DNA from: Fidelibacterota bacterium
GTDB taxonomy: Bacteria > Marinisomatota > SORT01
Reading direction: 5' to 3'
Length of the DNA stretch: 23,097 bases
NCBI GenBank assembly: GCA_022563775.1
Contig: JADFMS010000021.1
Location: 1-23,097 of the forward strand
Shown here piece after piece: positions 15,576 through 23,097 of the stretch. The notes beneath the pieces were generated by a model. The model was not told where the DNA came from. It ran no database searches and saw nothing but the letters and a program-made list of their open reading frames with translations. The position numbers and the translations under genes were made by a program. Numbering within the stretch: the first letter of the stretch is position 1; the number at the start of each line of letters is the position of its first letter.

Positions 15576-16441
15576 AGTCTTTACAGTATATCGACGGAAA
15601 TAATTCTATTCATGTGCAGGGGTTAACATCAATAATAATACTCACTTATAATCAGGTTGAATATACAAAACTCTGCGTTAAAAGCATCGAGAGTTATGCC
15701 GGCTTCGATCATGAAATTATATTCGTAGATAATGCCTCGACCGACGGAAGCGTCGATTACTTCACCCGTTTAACCGAGAAAAATGAAAAATACATACTGA
15801 TAAAAAATAATGAGAACCTGGGTTACGCCGCAGGAAACAACAAAGGTTTGCAATCCGCCAGGGGGGAGTTTGTTCTTATTATGAACAACGACGTTTTAAT
15901 CACGAAGGGTTCGATTGATACTTTGTTACAGGTGTTAAAAGAGGATAAAAAAACAGCCCTTGTCGGTCCGGTGACAAATTTCGCAAATGGAAATCAGATT
16001 GATTTTAACGCTAAATATAATTCCGTGAAAGAGATGACTGAATATGCCCGGCTGAGAGCGAAAGAGTATATCGGAAAATCAAAATCAACAAATCGCCTGG
16101 TAGGTTTCTGCCTATTAGGCAGGACAGAATTGCTGCTCTCTGCCGGAGGTTTTGACGAAGGATACGGAATAGGAAATTACGAGGATATTGATCTTTGCAG
16201 ATATTTCATCTCCAAAGGATACACACTCAAGGTTGCATTGGGAAGTTACGTCCATCATTTCGGTCACGTCTCATTTGACGGGACATCAATAGATTATAAC
16301 GGTCTTGTCGAAAGGAACAGGAAAAGATATGAGGAAAAATGGAATGATATTAAAAGGCCTAACGCTGAAATATCTTCCCGGGTTTTACTCGAAGGAGATT
16401 CAGAGATAAAACAGGGTAACAAGACGGGGGTTCCTGTATAA
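15572..16441 (+). CDS. GT2-family glycosyltransferase (WbbL/rhamnosyltransferase-like)
   Basis: A 289-residue GT-A-fold glycosyltransferase. TSIIILTYNQVEYTKLCV opens the Rossmann-like half, VDNASTDGS holds the nucleotide-contact Asp (D53), LIMNNDV at 102-108 supplies the NND version of the DxD metal motif common in rhamnosyl-type GT2 enzymes, and GGFDEGYGIGNYEDIDLCRY carries the ED catalytic-base motif. No transmembrane segment. TTG start is supported by GGAAG seven bases upstream. Its TAA overlaps the following ATG by one base. It probably transfers one sugar in the pathway encoded here; donor unknown. Confidence 0.88.
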   Translation: MKSLQYIDGNNSIHVQGLTSIIILTYNQVEYTKLCVKSIESYAGFDHEIIFVDNASTDGSVDYFTRLTEKNEKYILIKNNENLGYAAGNNKGLQSARGEFVLIMNNDVLITKGSIDTLLQVLKEDKKTALVGPVTNFANGNQIDFNAKYNSVKEMTEYARLRAKEYIGKSKSTNRLVGFCLLGRTELLLSAGGFDEGYGIGNYEDIDLCRYFISKGYTLKVALGSYVHHFGHVSFDGTSIDYNGLVERNRKRYEEKWNDIKRPNAEISSRVLLEGDSEIKQGNKTGVPV

Positions 16442-19400
16442 TGCAAGGGTATGAGCCGGGTATATCGCTCTGCATGATAGTTAAGGATGAGGAAACCTTC
16501 CTCAGGGGCAGCCTTGACTCTATCAAGAGTGTTGTCGATGAGATGATAATAATCGATACCGGATCGGGGGATTCGTCGGTACAGATAGCCCGTGATGCGG
16601 GTGCAACGGTCATCGAGACGGAGTGGAGCGATGATTTCTCCATGGCGCGCAACCTTAGCCTCGGCAAAGCAAATTATGAGTGGATATTAGTGCTGGATGC
16701 AGACGAAAGGATTTCGTTCAGCGATTATCCCAGACTCCGGAGACTTATGGAGCTGAGCGATTTTTTCGGTTTCAGGCTCGATCAACGCTCATACGTTCAG
16801 CATTCCAACCTCACCAATGCCGTTCCTTGCGTTGGAGAATATGCTGAAGAGATGAAGTACCCGGGATATATCCCGCAGGACGTCGTAAGATTTTTCCGTA
16901 ATTACTCTGCAATAGAATATCGAGGCCGCGTCCATGAAATTGTGGAACATTCTATGATCGAGAATCATCTGAGCATTGAAAAATCGGGTATACCTATTCA
17001 TCACTACGGCAAGGTGGTTGAGCCGGAACGGTTAATAAAAAAAATGAATCATTACATAAAACTCGGTCAGTTGAAAACGAGGGAGAACCCTGATGATCCG
17101 AAGTCGGCAATCGAGTTATTAAATCAGCTGACAGAGATCGGCAACTTCGAAGATGCGTTGAATAAGGGTAAGGATTTTCTTCTGAAATTTCCGATGAACG
17201 TGGACATTTTATTCATCACGGCAGTAGCGGCTGAACTAGCAGGGAAGGAGAGAGAAGCGGGAGAATATTATAATGAGGTATTGAATGTCGATACGAATCA
17301 TCTCGGAGCGCTGAATAATCAGAGCACATTATTGCAACGGAGTGGAAAACTGAAAAAGGCCGTCAAAATGAAGAAGCAGGCTGAGCAATTCTATCCGGCG
17401 AATTCAGTTCTTAAATATAATCTCGCGAACCTCCAGTTAGAGGCTGGTGAAGCGGAGGAAGCTGAAAAGAATTATCTGGCGGCATGCGGGCTCGAACCTC
17501 AAAACCCGCTCTACCATTACACGGTGGCGAAGCAGTATTTCGCCCGGAAGAGATATGAGCCCGCGCGGGATTTCTTTAAAAAGGTGGTATCGTTAGACCC
17601 AAATTACGGGGACGCATCTATCTGTCTCCGGGACTGTCAGGTGCAGTTAACGACGATCCCGCTGAATCAGGGAACGTATTCATATTATGATTCTCCGGAT
17701 AAAAGTTTCCGGGACGGTACGACCGCACCGGAGTCGAATAAAACGATAGCGCTCTGTATGATAACACGTGATTCTGCCGACACATTAGCCGATGCGATCA
17801 GCAGCGCAAAAGAGCTCGTTGATGAGATCGTAGTTCTCGATACCGGTTCTTCAGATGATACGATGACACTCGCTAAATCTCTCGGCGCTGTGGTATATAC
17901 CAAAGAATGGACAAACGATTTCAGCGCTGCGCGAAACAGAGCTTTAGAATTTGTTACCTCCGATTGGATATTGGTGCTCGATTCCGATGAAGTAATGTCC
18001 GATACCGATTTCAATAAGATCACCGACGCTGTTAATTCAGATGCCTTCGACGGGTATAAAATTCTTCAGAGAAATTATACGAACAATCGGAATTTGAAAG
18101 ATTGGAGAAAATGCAGCGGGGAATACGGAGAAATTGAAGGGGAGTGGGAGGGTTATCTGCCCTCATATATCGTCCGACTCTTCAGGAACGATCCGGCAAT
18201 TCGTTTCAGGGGCAAAGTGCATGAGCTGGTGGAAGAATCGATAATTGATTCTGGAGGAAGAATCGGCTTGCTCGACGTCAGCATACATCATCTTGGTTAT
18301 TCGCGAGAGGAAGGAGACGGAAACAGATCAGATTATCTCGAATTAAACATAGAAAAAACAATTGAACAACCGGATGATCTGAACGCTCACTACGAATTGG
18401 GGCTTCAGTGTTTTCACGGGGGAAATTACGCTGATGCGAAGAAATCATTCGAAAAAGCGGTCGAACTCCAAGAAAATACCACTGAGATAAATCCGAATTT
18501 TACTCCGGACTCCTCTTACAATATGCTCGGTGTCACTCTTGAGCGGTTAGGCGAGGGCAACGAAGCGAGGGAAGTTTATGAAACAGCTCTGAAAAACTAT
18601 CCCGGCTCCACTCAACTATTAACAAATCTCGGAATATGGTTTGAAGAACGTAACAAATTCCAAAAGAGTATGGACAGTTATAAGAGGGCGCTTGACTTGG
18701 AGCCTGAAAATTCAGCTGTTCGGGAGCATTTGACCCGTCTCGAAAAGAAAAAGGGGAAAAAGGAAGTAAGCCTGTCTCTCTGCATGATAGTTAAAAATGA
18801 GGCTGAAACGCTCCCGATTTGCTTAAAGTCGGTAGAAGGGATCATGGATCAGATCGTGATAGTGGATACCGGTTCTGAAGACGGTACCATAGAAGCGGCG
18901 AGATCGTTCGGGGCGGAGGTCTATCATTTTGACTGGATTGACGATTTCAGCGCCGCTCGCAACAAATCGTTAAAGCACGCTACCGGGGATTATATCATCT
19001 GGCTTGATGCGGATGACGTTATATCGCCGGAACAGGCGAAGCGGCTCCTCGAACTTAAGCTTCATATGTCAAAAAAGCGGATGAGGGCGTACTATCTGAA
19101 GATCTATAATGAGATGGGGGGTACGGCGGATTTCACAGCAAGCCAGCTTCGAATATTTCCGAACCTGCCCGAGCTCAGATTTCGCAGAAGAGTTCACGAA
19201 CAGATAATTTTCTCAATTGACGAACAAAAAATAAAAACAGAGACTGTCGACATTACCATAAATCATCTGGGGTATGGAAAAGGGGAACAGGAGAAAAAGT
19301 ATAACAGGAACAGACCTTTGCTGCTGAAGGAGCTGGAAGAAAATCCGGACGACTTCGAAATGCTTTATTTCCTGTGCAGAAACCATTATCTGGACGGCAG

Positions 19401-20574
19401 GTATGAAATCGCTCTAAACTATGGGGAAAAGGCACTTTCCGCTGTAGGGAGAGAAAAGAAAGGGGTATGGTATTACCATATAAAGAACAAGGTCGCTCAA
19501 GTCTATTTAAAATCGGGTGATGAAGCAAAGGCGCTTAAATTATTCAGGGAATTGGTTGAAGAAAAAAATGATGATCCCTTGAATCACTTTGCCTACGGGC
19601 AGGCATTATCGGTTTCAGGGCAATATGAAGAAGCAGAACCTTATCTTTTGTATTTTCTCAAGCACATAAATAATATTCGCATAGATTCATTTCCCGTATC
19701 GGTCCCGGAGCTGGAACTCGCTTCACATAATCACCTCGGGCTTATATACAGCTCGCTGCATCAAAATGAAAAGGCGGTGGAATATTATAAGAAAGCGATC
19801 GGGATCGAGCAATCCTCCGAACGCGCACATAAAAACCTCGGAGCGGTTTATTTGAAAATGGGAAAATTCGAGGATGCCAGAAAGGAGCTTATGTGGTGTT
19901 ATGAGAGGAATCCGGAGGATGCGGCTACATTGACTAATCTCGGTACAGCGGAAAACTTTTCGGGTAACGTCAGTGAGGCAGAGCGCTATTACCGGGAGGC
20001 GTTGAAAATAGACTCGGACAATATAGATGCGATGATCAATCTCGGTAACCTGATGTTCAGATTGGGTGAGTTTACGGCAGCTGAACCCTATTTAGCCGAT
20101 GCGGTCGCTGCTGATCCTTCCGTTGTAGATGCAAGGCTCTTGCTCGCATTTATTCATGCGAAAATTAACGACACGGCTTATTGTATGAGCGCCGTCAAGG
20201 AGGTGGAATCGCTGATAAATGTGACGACAAGCGACGAAGATTTAGAATTAGAGGAGAGATATCTCAGGTTGGGAATAGCCCTCGACGAAAGAAACCAACG
20301 GGGTGAGGCAATTTTAGCGTTTGACGTTGCGTCTGCTTTAGATCGAGAATTCCACCATTCAAGGAAATATGCAGGGATACTTTTGGTATCCGCAGGGAGA
20401 TATTCGGAAGCCTTATCACGCTTTGAGGAAGCGGTGAACGTAGATTCGCATGATTGGGAATCGTTTGCCGCCATGGGTGAAGCATATGAGGCGATGGGTA
20501 AATCGGAGGCAGCCGAATTGAGCTATCAAACGGCAGAATCTATTAAACGCGAGACAATCGAAATGGCATTATGA
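16441..20574 (+). CDS. Triple GT2 (SunS-like)/TPR repeat glycosyltransferase
   Basis: A 1377-residue cytoplasmic protein with three GT2 domains of the SunS/TPR-glycosyltransferase type, each followed by TPR helices. GT-1 about 8-190: LCMIVKDEE, DTGSGD (39-44), DFSMARN, LDADE (DxD 86-88), GRVHE, HHYG. GT-2 about 435-620: LCMITRD, DTGSSDDT, LDSDE (514-516), GKVHE, HHLGY. GT-3 about 777-945: LCMIVKNE, DTGSEDGT, LDADD (856-859), RRVHE, NHLGY. TPR arrays occupy about 225-400, 645-768 and 950-1370. All three sites keep their DxD, so none looks dead. Single-domain relatives include the peptide S-glycosyltransferase SunS, so a protein acceptor is plausible. Overlaps the upstream GT2 gene by one base. 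The TPRs could hold the acceptor, as in O-GlcNAc transferase; this is inference. Confidence 0.9.
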   Translation: MQGYEPGISLCMIVKDEETFLRGSLDSIKSVVDEMIIIDTGSGDSSVQIARDAGATVIETEWSDDFSMARNLSLGKANYEWILVLDADERISFSDYPRLRRLMELSDFFGFRLDQRSYVQHSNLTNAVPCVGEYAEEMKYPGYIPQDVVRFFRNYSAIEYRGRVHEIVEHSMIENHLSIEKSGIPIHHYGKVVEPERLIKKMNHYIKLGQLKTRENPDDPKSAIELLNQLTEIGNFEDALNKGKDFLLKFPMNVDILFITAVAAELAGKEREAGEYYNEVLNVDTNHLGALNNQSTLLQRSGKLKKAVKMKKQAEQFYPANSVLKYNLANLQLEAGEAEEAEKNYLAACGLEPQNPLYHYTVAKQYFARKRYEPARDFFKKVVSLDPNYGDASICLRDCQVQLTTIPLNQGTYSYYDSPDKSFRDGTTAPESNKTIALCMITRDSADTLADAISSAKELVDEIVVLDTGSSDDTMTLAKSLGAVVYTKEWTNDFSAARNRALEFVTSDWILVLDSDEVMSDTDFNKITDAVNSDAFDGYKILQRNYTNNRNLKDWRKCSGEYGEIEGEWEGYLPSYIVRLFRNDPAIRFRGKVHELVEESIIDSGGRIGLLDVSIHHLGYSREEGDGNRSDYLELNIEKTIEQPDDLNAHYELGLQCFHGGNYADAKKSFEKAVELQENTTEINPNFTPDSSYNMLGVTLERLGEGNEAREVYETALKNYPGSTQLLTNLGIWFEERNKFQKSMDSYKRALDLEPENSAVREHLTRLEKKKGKKEVSLSLCMIVKNEAETLPICLKSVEGIMDQIVIVDTGSEDGTIEAARSFGAEVYHFDWIDDFSAARNKSLKHATGDYIIWLDADDVISPEQAKRLLELKLHMSKKRMRAYYLKIYNEMGGTADFTASQLRIFPNLPELRFRRRVHEQIIFSIDEQKIKTETVDITINHLGYGKGEQEKKYNRNRPLLLKELEENPDDFEMLYFLCRNHYLDGRYEIALNYGEKALSAVGREKKGVWYYHIKNKVAQVYLKSGDEAKALKLFRELVEEKNDDPLNHFAYGQALSVSGQYEEAEPYLLYFLKHINNIRIDSFPVSVPELELASHNHLGLIYSSLHQNEKAVEYYKKAIGIEQSSERAHKNLGAVYLKMGKFEDARKELMWCYERNPEDAATLTNLGTAENFSGNVSEAERYYREALKIDSDNIDAMINLGNLMFRLGEFTAAEPYLADAVAADPSVVDARLLLAFIHAKINDTAYCMSAVKEVESLINVTTSDEDLELEERYLRLGIALDERNQRGEAILAFDVASALDREFHHSRKYAGILLVSAGRYSEALSRFEEAVNVDSHDWESFAAMGEAYEAMGKSEAAELSYQTAESIKRETIEMAL
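16462..19275 (+). repeat. Three tandem copies of a GT2 coding module inside one gene
   Basis: Modules at 16462-17010, 17743-18300 and 18769-19275 encode the three GT2 domains. Copies 1 and 3 share a 17-base exact match (16468-16484 and 18778-18794, CTCTGCATGATAGTTAA), coding LCMIVK, and aligned motifs occur at the same spacing in all three. The pattern indicates duplication within the gene; copy 2 is the most diverged in its opening motif (LCMITRD). Confidence 0.75.
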
Positions 20575-20601
20575 AGTCGTGAATATCGGGAAAATAATTA
20601 A

Positions 20602-22539
20602 ATGAGTTTTGAACAGATATTTATCCTCGCGGGGATATTGGTTTTTAATTTCTGGCTCAGATCACGATTCAGGAACCAGCCGCTCGATTGGGACCACGGC
20701 ATATACGGATATCTGAATTATTGGTACCAGAAAACGGGGAGGAACATTATTCCCGTTCACGGTAAGTCAGAGACCCTTATAAGCTGGGGAAAACCGGGGT
20801 TGACTTATTTGATGTGGCTGGTAGTGAAAATATGCGGAACAAATCCGAGAAAAATTCGGGATTTTGATTCGGTATGGTATCTGTTGAACACTTTAGGAGT
20901 ATTCTGGTTGGGTCATGTAGCATTCGGCACAGAGGTGGGATTATTTGCAGCCGGCTTGTACGCCTTTTATTCCAGCCTCCCGTTTACATGGACTGCGGAT
21001 CTGAATCCGGAAAATTATCAGGCGGTGTTTTTAACTCTATCGCTTGGCGCATTTTTAAAATATCTGGATACCGGATCAGAAACATGGATGATCGTATCCG
21101 GTGGTTCCGCCTTCCTGACCATGCTGCTGAAGCAAAACAGTTTATTCTATTTTGGAGGCATTTTATTATTTGAATTATTGATATTAAAGGATTTCAGAGG
21201 AATTCAAATATTCATTCTTTCGCTGGTTATTCCTTATGTTCTGCTTTTCTCTTTTTATATTAAAAGGGGTACCACTCTGAAGATGCTCCTCGGAAATTTC
21301 CTGATCTATCCCTCAATTCATGGTATTTCATATATCATGAACCTTACGAGGGAGAATTCCAAATGGGTTCGTCGGAAGGATAGAGTCCCTATAATTAAGC
21401 AGCTGGGGATAAACCTAAAAGCACACATGAGGGAATCCGGTTCCCTCTGGTTGGTAGGACTCATCGGTTTGGGCAATATGGCTCTCTCTCCCGTCAACCC
21501 TGAAAATTTTTTGCTATTGACATTATTCATAGGAATGATAGCGGGATTTATCCTGCCACGGAAATTCTACCCGTATTATTTCATTCCGTTCATTCCCTTG
21601 CTGTCGATCACAGGTTCCTATCTGATTGTGGAACATTCGAGTTTCACTCTTACCACTGTCAATGGAGTCCTTTCAGCAGTGACAATCGGTGCTTTAGCCT
21701 TCCTGACTCTTCTTTCGACGCCTAACTTGTTTAATTACTTCTTCAGGGCATCGCCCACGCAGCAAGGGTTGTACCAGTACAAGCATAGTCTTCCTAATTT
21801 CTTAGCCTCAGAAAAGATAGCCCGATACATTAAAGAAAATTCAAATGAGTACGATAAAATATTCGTATGGAATTTGAATCCGGAAATCTACTTCCTGTCC
21901 GAAAGACGTTCAGCCGTCGGACACTTAATGTTCAACTCTAATATCACAAGAACGGTGATAGATTTGAGTCTCGAAGATATTTTCTTCAAAATGATGGACG
22001 ACCTTGTCATCAATGAAGCGAAATATGTCGTACTCGTGACGGAGGGTCTTTCGAGGGATATGATTCGGAACTATACCAACTTAGAGTATGATTTGGTAGA
22101 ACGCTTCGATACCGGTTTAGGCTTTGATGAGTCAAAGGCATATTCGGTTTATGAACTGAATCAATCTTCTCTTATTCCGGCGCTGAATAAGATGGGGGAG
22201 AAATATTTTCATAGAGGCGATTACAAGACCGCCGTAAATATATTTCAGAATCTTACGATGAAAGAACCGGATTCAGCCGAGCATAAGACCAATCTTGCGG
22301 CTGCATTATGGGATGCGGGTGAGAAAAATGACTCCCGCCTGCAGGTAGAAAAAGCGCTTGAAGTTCAGCCTGACTATAAGGATGCGATAATCAGCTATTG
22401 CGAAATAGCCGAAAATGACTCTGAAAAAGTAATGGCAGCAAGCTATTGCGCTAATTATCTCGAAAACAGCGGATATGATGGCGAGATAGCGCAGCAGAGG
22501 GATCAATTGACAGAAAGAATGGAATTAGAGGTTGAGTAG
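20602..22539 (+). CDS. GT-C-type membrane glycosyltransferase (PMT/ArnT-like) with C-terminal TPR
   Basis: Inner-membrane protein of 645 residues with about nine or ten hydrophobic segments between residues 4 and 382. The first periplasmic loop has [12 protein letters not shown] (acidic D29/D31), the position of the catalytic Asp in the PMT/ArnT/PglI-type GT-C fold, and [16 protein letters not shown] resembles the conserved late helix of that family. Residues 400-520 form a soluble domain ([19 protein letters not shown]); residues about 524-593 are TPR-like ([38 protein letters not shown]). Such enzymes use polyprenyl-phosphate sugars on the periplasmic side, matching the GtrB-like gene upstream. 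Starts 27 bases after the triple-GT gene. The acceptor is unknown. Confidence 0.8.
   Translation: MSFEQIFILAGILVFNFWLRSRFRNQPLDWDHGIYGYLNYWYQKTGRNIIPVHGKSETLISWGKPGLTYLMWLVVKICGTNPRKIRDFDSVWYLLNTLGVFWLGHVAFGTEVGLFAAGLYAFYSSLPFTWTADLNPENYQAVFLTLSLGAFLKYLDTGSETWMIVSGGSAFLTMLLKQNSLFYFGGILLFELLILKDFRGIQIFILSLVIPYVLLFSFYIKRGTTLKMLLGNFLIYPSIHGISYIMNLTRENSKWVRRKDRVPIIKQLGINLKAHMRESGSLWLVGLIGLGNMALSPVNPENFLLLTLFIGMIAGFILPRKFYPYYFIPFIPLLSITGSYLIVEHSSFTLTTVNGVLSAVTIGALAFLTLLSTPNLFNYFFRASPTQQGLYQYKHSLPNFLASEKIARYIKENSNEYDKIFVWNLNPEIYFLSERRSAVGHLMFNSNITRTVIDLSLEDIFFKMMDDLVINEAKYVVLVTEGLSRDMIRNYTNLEYDLVERFDTGLGFDESKAYSVYELNQSSLIPALNKMGEKYFHRGDYKTAVNIFQNLTMKEPDSAEHKTNLAAALWDAGEKNDSRLQVEKALEVQPDYKDAIISYCEIAENDSEKVMAASYCANYLENSGYDGEIAQQRDQLTERMELEVE
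22528..22531 (+). promoter_or_regulatory. Ribosome-binding site of the epimerase gene
   Basis: GAGG nine bases before ATG 22541, lying in the end of the upstream gene; it supports that start. Confidence 0.45.
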
Positions 22540-22540
22540 C

Positions 22541-23097
22541 ATGAAATCACTCGTTACGGGCGGCGCCGGATTTATAGGAAGCCACTTAACGGAAAATCTT
22601 CTGAATGAAGGGCACGATGTAACAGTGCTGGATAATTTTTCAACAGGACGGCAGGATAATCTGGCACATTTAAAGGGGGAGCGGAACCTGAAGGTAATTC
22701 ACGCCGATATAGCCGACTTAAACGGAATATCTAAATATTTTGAAGACGTCGATTGGGTATTCCACATAGCCGCATTAGCGGATATCGTTCCGTCCATTGT
22801 GAATCCTACTGAATATCATCGGTCAAACGTCGACGGAACGTTCTCCGTATTGGAGGCTTCGAGACTATCCGGAGTAAAAAGATTTGTCTATGCGGCTTCC
22901 TCTTCCTGTTACGGGATGACCGAACAGCTCCCGACTACGGAATCGGCGGCTATCTCGCCGGAATACCCCTATGCGCTGACGAAGCAGATAGGAGAGCAGT
23001 ACGTGATGCACTGGGGAAAGATTTATGACCTTCCCGTCGTCAGCCTCAGAATGTTTAACGTATACGGACCCCGCTCAAGGACGTCGGGGACCTACGG
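22541..23097 (+). CDS. NAD-dependent sugar-nucleotide epimerase/dehydratase, 3' end missing
   Basis: The frame opens one base after the previous stop and is still open at the window edge (186 codons begun). It encodes an extended SDR enzyme: [16 protein letters not shown] carries the NAD-binding GxxGxxG (G7-G13), the acidic residue D31 ends the second strand ([11 protein letters not shown]), [16 protein letters not shown] follows, SSSCYG is at 120-125 and the catalytic YxxxK is Y144-ALT-K148. [10 protein letters not shown] is the family's substrate-loop motif. Best described as a UDP-glucose/UDP-GlcNAc 4-epimerase-like enzyme; a dehydratase or another epimerase is possible. It would supply an activated sugar to the glycosyltransferases upstream. 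Confidence 0.92.
   Translation, partial: MKSLVTGGAGFIGSHLTENLLNEGHDVTVLDNFSTGRQDNLAHLKGERNLKVIHADIADLNGISKYFEDVDWVFHIAALADIVPSIVNPTEYHRSNVDGTFSVLEASRLSGVKRFVYAASSSCYGMTEQLPTTESAAISPEYPYALTKQIGEQYVMHWGKIYDLPVVSLRMFNVYGPRSRTSGTY

Noticed and set aside
16359..16667. Antisense frame across the GT2 and triple-GT junction
   Set aside because: A shadow of strongly conserved coding on the + strand; no ribosome-binding site or family features.
1..23097. tRNA, rRNA, CRISPR arrays, insertion sequences, transposases or phage integrases
   Set aside because: None was seen; genes are dense, co-oriented and intact, with no direct-repeat arrays or terminal inverted repeats.

Overview
The window is one long, co-oriented (+ strand) stretch from a flagellated, two-membrane (diderm) bacterium. 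FlgH (L-ring) and FlgI (P-ring) are both present, so the cell has an outer membrane and peptidoglycan. Coding is moderately AT-leaning, TTG start codons are frequent, and neighbouring genes commonly overlap by 1-4 bases. Gene content and style suggest an uncultured diderm lineage, possibly FCB-like (Marinimicrobia, Zixibacteria or similar). No marker gene here settles the phylum, so that placement is inference.

Region 1 (1-2006): the 3' part of a PAS-containing hybrid-free histidine kinase, cut by the window edge, then two stand-alone receiver-only response regulators. Region 2 (2007-2263): a 257-base gap with a near-perfect sigma-54 (-24/-12) promoter at 2212-2227 and a small palindrome just upstream. 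Region 3 (2264-10437): an ordered flagellar operon, flgF-flgG-flgA-flgH-flgI-flgJ(N-terminal domain only)-flgN-flgK-fliW-csrA-flgL. It covers the distal rod, its P- and L-rings, the hook-filament junction proteins and their chaperone, and the FliW/CsrA switch that in other bacteria ties flagellin level to translation.

Region 4 (10438-23097): a glycan block that follows flgL after only 30 bases with no convincing terminator. It encodes a TPR-GtrB-like polyprenyl-phosphate glycosyltransferase fusion, a GT4 glycosyltransferase, an AsnB-type glutamine amidotransferase, a GT2 glycosyltransferase, a 1377-residue protein with three complete SunS-like GT2 domains separated by TPR arrays, a GT-C-type membrane glycosyltransferase with a C-terminal TPR, and the start of an NAD-dependent sugar-nucleotide epimerase. 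Three structurally different glycosyltransferases in this one block carry TPR repeats, which suggests protein-directed glycosylation or a TPR-held complex.

Working model (inference): sigma-54 drives late-rod, ring and hook-junction genes and reads through into a surface or flagellar glycosylation pathway. FliW and CsrA from the same transcript could tune the downstream genes: a hairpin with GGA in its loop overlaps the ribosome-binding region of the first glycan gene. The most unusual item is the triple-headed GT2/TPR protein (16441-20574).
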